NCBI GenBank assembly: GCA_903898975.1
Contig: CAIUHT010000228.1
Coordinates: 1-5,506, forward strand
From: an uncultured Planctomycetaceae bacterium
GTDB lineage: Bacteria; Planctomycetota; Planctomycetia; Planctomycetales; Planctomycetaceae
Direction: 5' to 3'
DNA length: 5,506 bases
The position numbers and the translations under genes were made by a program. Below are positions 1 to 5,506 of this stretch, piece after piece. A model generated the notes under the pieces. That model did no database searches. It was not told the origin of the DNA and worked only from the letters and a program-made list of their open reading frames with translations. Every line of letters starts with the position of its first letter. Within the stretch, counting starts at the first letter, position 1.

Positions 1-561
1 GACAGGGGTTTCACAACGGTCAAAACCTGAACGCAGCAGGAAGACACAGCCAAGGAGTCCCTCCAGCTGGACTTACTGATGCTCGAACGATTCTCTAGCA
101 CCAGACCCGCAATATTCCCATTTTCAGGAATCGCGACTGGCCTGCCCCACTAACCAAAGGTCGCAAACCATTTGCTGGAATCGCTTTGCATCTCTTTCGA
201 ACAGTCCGCCCGAGCGTGCCAGTTCCGGGGAGATGGCTGATGCGAGGAAGACAACCTTGGGGCCAACTCGGCGTAAGGGTCTCGATGTCATGCGAAAAAG
301 GACATGCGTGCATTACTATTCTTTTGACAACATTCCAAGGTGAGCCCCACCGAGACCGTCGATACTCCCGCCTCGGCAACCTCTCTCATTTGTTTCCAAC
401 AAACAATGCCAACGACAGAGACTCGCCACCAGCTCAACTGACGACACCATTCCAGTGGAGCGCCAGCCGAAGTTGAGGATCGGATAGGACCAGCCAAGTG
501 AGAGTTCCGCCTCGCGACAACGCTGTTTAAAGCTGGAGAAACACAAGTGTGCCAGGGACAC
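1..561. other. Stretch without a convincing gene, downstream of the kinase
   Basis: This stretch lies beyond the 3' end of the kinase gene. Open frames of about 80-96 codons occur on both strands (for example plus 186-476, minus 95-379 and minus 288-572), but they overlap one another and their translations show no motif, signal peptide or membrane segment that I recognise. Base composition is more balanced than in the genes: I count about 50% GC for 301-360 and 55% for 1-60, against 72% for 5041-5100. A short AT-rich inverted repeat (TTTGTT, 3-base loop, AACAAA) sits at 389-403. I see no GC-rich hairpin followed by a T-run that would end the kinase transcript. A plus-strand frame open from the left edge to a TAG at 96-98 could be the tail of a gene outside the window, but 31 codons cannot establish that. 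Confidence 0.6.
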
Positions 562-3500
562 TCAGAGTGCAAAGTTTTCAGTCGCTTCGAGGATCGACTC
601 GAGACACTTCCTCAGATTGGCACCGTTGCACTCTTCACCGACCTCGAGCTCTCGAGGATGCTCATCCTGGATGATTGACAGGGCCTTGCGAGCGGCGTTG
701 ATCTGACCGGCGCGGAGGGCCGTATCGAACAAGGTACGCGCGTAACGGTTCCGGCTCTGAATGTTTCCGGGACAATGGGGATACAGATCGAGCAGTTCGC
801 GATGCACGAGTTCGAAGGGCACTTCGGGTCCGCGGGCCTCAACCACTGTCAGTCGGGCATCGAACCAAACTTCATAAGCCGCTTGAGCATTCTTGGGATC
901 GGAGATCCAACGAGCCAAGCGATTTAGCGCCTCATTCAATGATTGTGTCGCCCTGTCACGTCGTCCCTCAGACAGGTCCAACTGGGCCATCGCAATCCGG
1001 GCGCGCGCCTGAAAGTGTTCCCAAGGTAAGGAAGCTGGCGGTCCCCTGGGGGCCTGCTCGTCGGCACGTTTCAGCAACCAAAGCAGTAACTCGCGGGCCG
1101 CACTCCGCTTTCCAAGACGCTGCAGCAGCCTGGCTTCCAGGGGAACCAGCCGGCCGGCGACTGTGATGTGATCTTGGAGGGATTTTTTGCCCACCACCAA
1201 AACCTCCTCGAAACATTCCCGCCAGGTCGCCAGCCGCTCGAGCAAGGCGACCTCATCCCGCCTGTCCACGGCGTCTTTGCACCAGTGTCTCAACGTATCA
1301 AGTTGGATCACAAGGTAATGTTCATAACAGGATTCGCGCCGCGCTCTGCCCTCTCGGACAACACGTCGCATTTCCTCAATGAGCCTCTCGATTTTACCGG
1401 GATTCCTGCTTAACTCCAGTGTTGCCTGAGTGCGAAGAAGACTGAGCCACAATACCCAGTGGTCCGGTTCATCCTCGCTGTCCGACTGATCCTTCCGGTG
1501 CATAACCAGGGTTGCGACATTGTCCGTCAGGTCCTGTGCAAGACGTTGCGCTTCCTCGTGGGAAACCCCCCAGTCGATCATCAGCAGGCAGTTAGTGGTC
1601 CATTCAGGGTCCAAAGAGACCGTGGCCCGCCCCTCGACACTTGAAAGTAATCCGGCCAGTTCGCAGGCGCGATCTCGCTGGACTTCATCTGGAGGCGAAT
1701 CAAGGTCTGGGTTCCGCGTATACTGGAGCCACCGCGTCTTCGCCTCGATGTGCATGGAAAGGAAATGCGGCCGATCGGTCTTGTCGGCGGTGACCTCGGC
1801 AACCAGATCGGTGCAACGCAAGGCCTCCCCTAATGCGGTTGGAAAATCAGCAAGTGCTTTTTCGTTCTCTCTCTGCCGCTCCCAGAAGTGTGCGAGCTTA
1901 AGGAGCAGCTTTGCCAGCTGGGATGTCAGCTCAATGTCATTGAGATTCTGATACAGCCCTTGCTGAATGTTCGCCTCGCACATGTAGCGAAAGTGCAGCA
2001 ATTGCTGCCGCCCCTCCTTGTCATAAGGAACGTCGGTACGCAACAGCATGTCCTGCTGCTGAAAAACGTGCGAGTGGAACGCCTTGACTTGCTGCCGCAA
2101 CCGGGACATCATCTGTTCCTGCGCGCGTGCGGTCAGCTCAAGCTGCCGTTTTGATGCCGTGACCTGCCGCCGAGATTCATCGAGCTGGGAGGTGAACTCG
2201 GCCAGCTGCTCATCGGCAGATCTCTGGGCATCCTGCGTCACTTGGAGCGCCCGCAGTGCCTGGCTGCGCTGGCCATCGAGGTCTTTGATCTCCACATTCA
2301 ACATACGAACTTTGCGGTCGAGGATTCTGAAGTTCAGATCCGACCAGACCGAACCCCCAAGCAGCGCGCAGCCTAACACGAGAGCCACCGCCGACATCGG
2401 TCGACGTCGCACCCATTTCGCGATCTGCTCTGTCAGCGAGTAGGGCCGGGCCAGGATCGGCCGCCCGCTCACGAACCGCTGCAGGTCCTCGGCCAGTTCC
2501 CGCGCCGATGCGTACCGCTCGGCGGGATGCTGCCGCAGACACTTGGCGACAATGGTCGCCAGGTCAAAGGGAACATCGGCACGGTGTCGGGAGACCGACG
2601 GGGGCTCCTGTTCCGATACACGCAGCAGCGTTTGCGAAGTCGAGTCGCCTCCATGCGGTGGCCGCCCCGCCAGCAGCGCAAACAGGATCGCCCCCAGGCC
2701 GTAGACGTCGCAGGCTGGGCCCGGCTCCCCCAGGTTTGGCAGCAGACCAGTCTGCTCGGGTGCCATGTAGTGCGGTGTCCCCAGCACCTGCCCCGACACG
2801 GTCAGGCTCTGGTCGCTCGCCTGGTCCGCCGCCAGACCGAAATCGGTCAGCTTCACCATGGCGGGCTCTCCAGGTTCGGCCGCCGGTTCCAGCAGCACAT
2901 TGGCTGGCTTCAAATCGCGGTGGATGATTCCGAGCGCATGAGCGGCTGCGACCGCCTGCGTCAGATCGATCGTCCACCGCACCGCCTGGCCGATCGCAAC
3001 CTCTCCTCGCTCAATCTGCTGCTGCAGCGTTCCTCCCGCGAGCCACTCCATCAGCAGATAGGGAGAGCCCGCAGAGACCCCGGACGCATGAATCGTCACC
3101 ACGTTCGGATGACGCAGCCGCCCCAACAACTCGGCTTCACGCAGAATGCGGGCCGACCCCTGCCGACTTGGCCCGAGCGACAGCAACTTGACCGCCACCA
3201 GCCTGTTCGTCGCCCGCTGCCGGGCCCGGTACACCACCCCCGCCCCCCCGCGCCCCACCTCGGTGAGATCGTCCAGCCCTTCAATCTGCGGAATGGGCTG
3301 GGCCCGGGCCACCTCGGCCAATTCCTTCCGAAACGTCTGCGGCTGCGCCAGCCGTTCCAACAGCTCGCGCGACGAAGCAGGCAGGACCTCCATCACCGCC
3401 GGGGGCAGACCCTGCGCCGAGTCTCCTGTTTTCGTGTCCTCCCCGGCGAGCACCGCCAGGGTGTCGAGACAGTGTGAGCACTCCTCCAGGTGACGCTCGA

Positions 3501-3693
3501 GGGAATCGCGATCGTGCGGATCTGTCCGATCGCTCAGCAGATCATGCCAGCTGTCCAACGGAGGACAGCCTGTCCGCATCACGTCATCAGACCGTGAGTT
3601 CCCGAGGGGCCCGCCAGCTGAGGGTGGGCTTGTCTCTCGACTTTCGTTTCCGCTCACTTGACTGTTCCTCAATCCGTAACGCGATCCTCCCAC
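562..3693 (-). CDS. Transmembrane Ser/Thr protein kinase with N-terminal zinc anti-sigma-like motif and long helical sensor region
   Basis: A 1043-residue Hanks-type (PknB-like) Ser/Thr kinase that transfers phosphate from ATP to protein Ser/Thr. Seen in order: C43-x24-H68-x3-C72-x2-C75, the ligand spacing of zinc anti-sigma (zf-HC2-like) domains; kinase domain about 143-408 with glycine loop G147-G152, VAVK lysine K169, probable helix-C E186, HRDLKPAN (D260, N265), DFG (D284), APE (311-313) and conserved D329, so all catalytic residues are present; WVRRR then a membrane helix about 433-450; Q/R/E-rich coiled coil about 456-540; then about 500 residues of helical, TPR-like character without a domain I can name. 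Basic residues before the helix place the kinase in the cytoplasm and the C-terminal half outside the membrane. The gene starts with GTG at 3693; an in-frame stop at 3724-3726 rules out a much longer form. ATG at 3577-3579 (M39) is a serious alternative: residues 1-38 are polar low complexity and all zinc ligands lie after it. No clear Shine-Dalgarno is visible at either. It follows the ECF sigma gene by 158 bases on the same strand, suggesting an operon and a sigma partner. The kinase call is secure; the anti-sigma role is inferred. Confidence 0.95.
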   Translation of the reverse strand: MGGSRYGLRNSQVSGNESRETSPPSAGGPLGNSRSDDVMRTGCPPLDSWHDLLSDRTDPHDRDSLERHLEECSHCLDTLAVLAGEDTKTGDSAQGLPPAVMEVLPASSRELLERLAQPQTFRKELAEVARAQPIPQIEGLDDLTEVGRGGAGVVYRARQRATNRLVAVKLLSLGPSRQGSARILREAELLGRLRHPNVVTIHASGVSAGSPYLLMEWLAGGTLQQQIERGEVAIGQAVRWTIDLTQAVAAAHALGIIHRDLKPANVLLEPAAEPGEPAMVKLTDFGLAADQASDQSLTVSGQVLGTPHYMAPEQTGLLPNLGEPGPACDVYGLGAILFALLAGRPPHGGDSTSQTLLRVSEQEPPSVSRHRADVPFDLATIVAKCLRQHPAERYASARELAEDLQRFVSGRPILARPYSLTEQIAKWVRRRPMSAVALVLGCALLGGSVWSDLNFRILDRKVRMLNVEIKDLDGQRSQALRALQVTQDAQRSADEQLAEFTSQLDESRRQVTASKRQLELTARAQEQMMSRLRQQVKAFHSHVFQQQDMLLRTDVPYDKEGRQQLLHFRYMCEANIQQGLYQNLNDIELTSQLAKLLLKLAHFWERQRENEKALADFPTALGEALRCTDLVAEVTADKTDRPHFLSMHIEAKTRWLQYTRNPDLDSPPDEVQRDRACELAGLLSSVEGRATVSLDPEWTTNCLLMIDWGVSHEEAQRLAQDLTDNVATLVMHRKDQSDSEDEPDHWVLWLSLLRTQATLELSRNPGKIERLIEEMRRVVREGRARRESCYEHYLVIQLDTLRHWCKDAVDRRDEVALLERLATWRECFEEVLVVGKKSLQDHITVAGRLVPLEARLLQRLGKRSAARELLLWLLKRADEQAPRGPPASLPWEHFQARARIAMAQLDLSEGRRDRATQSLNEALNRLARWISDPKNAQAAYEVWFDARLTVVEARGPEVPFELVHRELLDLYPHCPGNIQSRNRYARTLFDTALRAGQINAARKALSIIQDEHPRELEVGEECNGANLRKCLESILEATENFAL

Positions 3694-3851
3694 CAGGCGG
3701 GAGGCTGTCCAGCAATTTGACTGTCATTCACTGCGGGCGACCCCGGTGGTCGACCAGCTCCAAGTTCGCTTCTCGCCCCTGGGTAAGGCACTCGACCGGA
3801 AAGCCGCTCAACGCTGCATCACTCCCGAACCACGACACCCGGGCCAACCGG

Positions 3852-4457
3852 TCAACGCATCTTTTCCAACTCGGCCACTTCATCTCGCAACAGCTTCTGA
3901 ACCTTGTACCGAGCCGCCTGCACCGAGCCCGGACGCATGTCGAACTGCTCGGCGACTTCCCGCAGCGGCCGCTGCTCGATTGCCAACAGTTCGAAGATCT
4001 GCCAGGTCCGCGGTTCGATCCTCTGCTGAATTCGCTGCTGGGCGGTCTGCAGCAGTTCCTGATCGAACGCCGCCTCCAGCCGCTGCAAAAGGTCCTGTCG
4101 CGCCGGCGCTTCCTCCAGCGAGCCTCCGACGTCGCACTGCCGCAACCCCTCCCGCGAGGCCCGCCGGCGTTCCGCCGTCCAGTCGTACCAGGCGGAGTGG
4201 ACCACGGATCGCAACCAGCCCCGAAACGTCCGCGTAGGGTCGTACTCGAACCGCGGGATGACCCGGCAGATCTTCAGCAACACATCCTGGGCCACGTCGT
4301 TGGCATCGGCCTCCTGCAGGCCATAGCCGCGACACCAGGAAATGATGTGCGGGCCATACATGGCGACGAAGCGGTTCCAGGCCTCGGCGTCGTGCACGCC
4401 GGACCCCAACCGATTCACCAGCAGGTGGCAGGTACTGGGTAGCTCTTGGAACGGCAT
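3852..4457 (-). CDS. ECF-family RNA polymerase sigma factor (planctomycete type)
   Basis: A 201-residue sigma-70 family factor of the extracytoplasmic function group, which directs RNA polymerase to a specific promoter set. Region 2 spans about residues 22-98: WNRFVAMYGP, WCRGYGLQEADANDVAQDV (core RNA polymerase binding) and FRGWLRSVVHSAWYDW (-10 recognition side). Region 4 spans about 140-195 and ends in a helix-turn-helix, PLREVAEQFDMRPGSVQAAR (about 164-183), followed by a basic helix to about 191. The two are joined by an acidic/Gln-rich linker (about 100-138). Length is normal for a two-domain ECF factor, with no extra C-terminal domain. The ATG is well fixed, because an in-frame TGA lies only five codons upstream and no GTG or TTG comes between. 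No strong Shine-Dalgarno is visible. The large kinase gene follows on the same strand, an arrangement known for kinase-associated ECF groups in Planctomycetes. Control by that kinase, by binding or phosphorylation, is likely but inferred. No separate small anti-sigma gene is present in the window. Confidence 0.95.
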   Translation of the reverse strand: MPFQELPSTCHLLVNRLGSGVHDAEAWNRFVAMYGPHIISWCRGYGLQEADANDVAQDVLLKICRVIPRFEYDPTRTFRGWLRSVVHSAWYDWTAERRRASREGLRQCDVGGSLEEAPARQDLLQRLEAAFDQELLQTAQQRIQQRIEPRTWQIFELLAIEQRPLREVAEQFDMRPGSVQAARYKVQKLLRDEVAELEKMR

Positions 4458-4573
4458 GCGTGGCCCACTTCAGAAGGGAATGGAAATGATTGTACCCCGA
4501 CCCCGAAGCATGACGGTAGTCGCCACCACAGCTTCGAAGCCTGGACCCTCCCGGCGAATTCTCTTCCGACAAC

Positions 4574-4633
4574 CAACAGCCGGCCCCGCTTGTTTACGCG
4601 GAAAAATCGATCGATTTTTCCATCCGGCTGTTG
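4574..4633. repeat. Nested palindrome: 22-bp perfect palindrome within 10-bp inverted arms
   Basis: The outer arms CAACAGCCGG (4574-4583) and CCGGCTGTTG (4624-4633) are exact reverse complements. Between them, 4600-4621 is a perfect 22-bp palindrome: half GGAAAAATCGA followed directly by TCGATTTTTCC. The spacers are uneven, 16 bases on the left (4584-4599) and 2 on the right (4622-4623). As DNA it could be a dimer operator or extrude a cruciform. As RNA it could fold into a 9-bp stem with a GATC loop on an outer GC-rich stem, interrupted by a bulge. It lies 117 bases from the sigma start codon and 202 bases from the PSCyt1 start codon. The sequence is certain; the function is not known. Confidence 0.9.
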
Positions 4634-4709
4634 CCTGTCTGCTTCTAGGTACCTGCCTGCTTCTATCGGTCCGCTCTGATCGGTTCGGTCTGCTGTTCTC
4701 AGTCTGCTG
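4634..4709. repeat. Short direct repeats (GTCTGCT-like) upstream of the PSCyt1 gene
   Basis: CCTGTCTGCTTCTA (4634-4647) is repeated as CCTGCCTGCTTCTA (4652-4665), 13 of 14 bases identical with an 18-base period. Further copies of GTCTGCTG occur at 4688-4695 and 4702-4709. The segment is CT-rich on the plus strand and begins directly after the nested palindrome. The words could be binding sites for a regulator or just slippage-derived low complexity; the sequence does not decide. Confidence 0.6.
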
Positions 4710-4835
4710 CCTCCTCAACTGTCTGGCCCCGCCAGGAACTCCCCGGTTGGACCTCCGGTACGTTAAACTCTGGTGACGTGAGGGGGGGATTGTGGTCGGG
4801 CTCGATTCGTCCAGCAAAGTCTTTGCGGGGTTGCC

Positions 4836-5506
4836 ATGGCACACCTCCCGGTTTCCCTCCCCACACAATTTCGGTGCCGGTCTGGCTTCGCACCGTCGCT
4901 CTGGGCCGGGCTGGTCGTGGTCCAATTCGCCGGCTTTTTCTCAAGCGACTGCCTCGGCCAGACTCAAATCGGCCAGACTCAGGCCGAAACAACACGGTCC
5001 GGCCAGTCGCCTGCGGAACCCGACTCGGGCCAGTCGCGGGTTGAAGCGACCGGCGGGACACCGACGGACTCTTCCGCAGACCCTCCCGCCGAGGGGTCGC
5101 CCCCCCCGACGCCCGAAGACATCGCTTTTTTCGAACGGAAGATTCGTCCGGTCCTGGTCACCGAGTGCTTCGCCTGCCACTCTTCGCGCCTGCCCGACAA
5201 AATGCAGGCGGGGCTCGCCCTCGACACAGCCGCTGGATTGCGGCAGGGGGGCGACTCGGGTCCCGCCGTCGTGCCGGGTGATCCCGCAGCCAGTTTGCTG
5301 CTCGAACGGATCGCCGAGCCCGACCTGGCGCGGTCGATGCCACCCAAAAAGCGTTTGCCGCCCGAGGTGGTCGCCGAGTTCACCGAATGGGTCCGCCGGG
5401 GTGCGCCCGACCCCCGGCAGGATTCTGTCGACGGTTGGACCGCTCCTGATGAGGCAGCCCGGCGGGCTCACTGGGCCTTTCAGTCGCCGCGCGAGCCCAG
5501 TCTGCC
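4836..5506 (+). CDS. Exported PSCyt1-domain protein (Planctomycete cytochrome C, probable DUF1549/DUF1553 family), 3' end outside window
   Basis: The first 223 residues of a secreted protein that continues beyond the window. Seen: a signal peptide with arginines at 13 and 15, hydrophobic core about 20-36 (LWAGLVVVQFAGFF) and probable cleavage near 41; a Pro/Ser/Thr/Glu-rich linker about 42-94 containing several GQT/GQS motifs; then a PSCyt1 domain about 96-190 (IAFFERKIRPVL, CFACH, GDSGPAVVPGDP, SMPPKKRLPPE, EFTEWVRRGAPDPR). C111-F-A-C114-H115 is a CxxCH heme c attachment motif, and M168 in SMPP is a candidate axial ligand. The HWAFQSP motif (212-218) is the usual lead into a DUF1549 domain, with DUF1553 normally following, so a full length of roughly 700-1000 residues is expected from the family. 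These proteins are numerous in Planctomycetes and poorly characterised; a periplasmic or surface redox role is inferred from the heme motif. The start is secure: an in-frame TGA lies at 4779-4781 and 4836 is the first ATG, GTG or TTG in frame. No lipobox fits (SSDC has Asp before the Cys). It is divergent from the sigma gene. Confidence 0.9.
   Translation, partial: MAHLPVSLPTQFRCRSGFAPSLWAGLVVVQFAGFFSSDCLGQTQIGQTQAETTRSGQSPAEPDSGQSRVEATGGTPTDSSADPPAEGSPPPTPEDIAFFERKIRPVLVTECFACHSSRLPDKMQAGLALDTAAGLRQGGDSGPAVVPGDPAASLLLERIAEPDLARSMPPKKRLPPEVVAEFTEWVRRGAPDPRQDSVDGWTAPDEAARRAHWAFQSPREPSL
4954..4983 (+). repeat. 15-bp tandem duplication inside the PSCyt1 gene
   Basis: TCGGCCAGACTCAAA (4954-4968) is followed directly by TCGGCCAGACTCAGG (4969-4983); 13 of 15 bases match. 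The unit is in frame (five codons) and gives GQTQ twice just after the signal peptide. Related words (CGGCCAGTCGC near 5000-5010, GGGCCAGTCGC at 5028-5038) add two GQS copies further on, so the linker seems to have grown by duplication and drift. Confidence 0.75.

Larger units (their letters stand above)
4458..4835. promoter_or_regulatory. Divergent intergenic region between sigma factor and PSCyt1 genes
   Basis: These 378 bases separate the divergent start codons of the ECF sigma gene (minus) and the exported cytochrome-like gene (plus), so both transcripts should begin here. No open frame in it looks like a gene. It contains a nested palindrome (4574-4633), a run of GTCTGCT-like words (4637-4709), a small hairpin CTGGC-CCC-GCCAG (4723-4735) and a run of seven G at 4782-4788. 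I could not assign a convincing -35/-10 pair on either strand. A vegetative TTGACA/TATAAT pair is not evident, and ECF promoters cannot be called without knowing the target motif. The regulatory role rests on position. Confidence 0.6.

Noticed and set aside
3..98. Plus-strand frame open from the left edge to TAG at 96-98, possible 3' end of a gene
   Set aside because: Only 31 codons without a start, and no motif recognised; too short to call. The sequence to the left would decide it.
324..366. TTGACA at 324-329 as a promoter -35 box
   Set aside because: No -10 hexamer at 16-18 bases; the nearest candidate, GATACT (361-366), is 31 bases away, and no gene follows on the plus strand.
2527..3477. 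Open plus-strand frame of 316 codons opposite the kinase
   Set aside because: It lies wholly antisense to the kinase domain. Its translation is rich in Arg, Gln, Pro and His, as expected from the shadow of a GC-rich gene, and shows no domain.
3738..3755. Small hairpin CGACC-CCGGT-GGTCG and the palindrome GGTCGACC between the sigma and kinase genes
   Set aside because: The stem is only 5 bp and the palindrome 8 bp, both expected by chance in GC-rich DNA, and no T-run follows to make a terminator.
3474..4442. Open plus-strand frame of 322 codons opposite the sigma factor and kinase start
   Set aside because: It is antisense to a clear ECF sigma gene and crosses the gene boundary; no recognisable domain.
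4560..4600. ECF-type promoter (AAC-like -35 with a TGTC-like -10) for the sigma gene on the minus strand
   Set aside because: Short degenerate words at a loosely suitable distance can be found, but without a known target motif for this sigma factor the match is no better than chance.
4574..4633. Nested palindrome as an intrinsic terminator
   Set aside because: It sits upstream of both divergent genes rather than at a gene end. The T-run is part of the palindrome itself, and no terminating gene points into it.
4723..4735. Hairpin CTGGC-CCC-GCCAG upstream of the PSCyt1 gene
   Set aside because: A 5-bp stem without a T-run; too weak for a terminator and not specific enough to call an operator.
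4941..5471. Open minus-strand frame of 176 codons opposite the PSCyt1 gene
   Set aside because: Shadow of the plus-strand PSCyt1 coding frame, which has a signal peptide and a CxxCH motif; the minus frame has neither.

Overview
The window most likely comes from a member of the Planctomycetes. Three independent signs point there. The first is a secreted protein opening with a PSCyt1 (Planctomycete cytochrome C) domain with a CxxCH motif. The second is an ECF sigma factor of the WCR-YGLQ-ADANDV type common in that phylum. The third is a very large Ser/Thr kinase with an N-terminal zinc-finger-like anti-sigma motif, one membrane helix and a long C-terminal part. Assignment below phylum level is not possible from the sequence.

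Layout. Positions 1-561 hold no convincing gene and have lower GC than the coding regions where I counted. Positions 562-3693 (minus strand) encode a 1043-residue kinase: C43/H68/C72/C75 zinc motif, complete Hanks-type kinase domain, transmembrane helix, coiled coil, and about 500 residues of helical, TPR-like character. Positions 3852-4457 (minus strand) encode a 201-residue ECF sigma factor, 158 bases upstream of the kinase and probably co-transcribed with it. Positions 4458-4835 form a 378-base divergent intergenic region. It holds a perfect 22-bp palindrome nested inside 10-bp inverted arms, followed by repeated GTCTGCT-like words. Positions 4836-5506 (plus strand) are the start of an exported PSCyt1 protein that runs off the window; a DUF1549/DUF1553 continuation is expected from the family.

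How it may work together. The sigma factor and kinase look like one signalling unit: a membrane kinase whose cytoplasmic N-terminus carries the zinc ligand pattern of anti-sigma factors, encoded next to its likely sigma partner. The extracytoplasmic coiled coil and helical region would be the sensor. The divergently transcribed cytochrome-like gene is a candidate target because it shares the intergenic region, but nothing in the sequence proves this. ECF-kinase pairs are known in Planctomycetes, so the family is not new. The least explained elements are the nested palindrome and the uncharacterised C-terminal sensor region.
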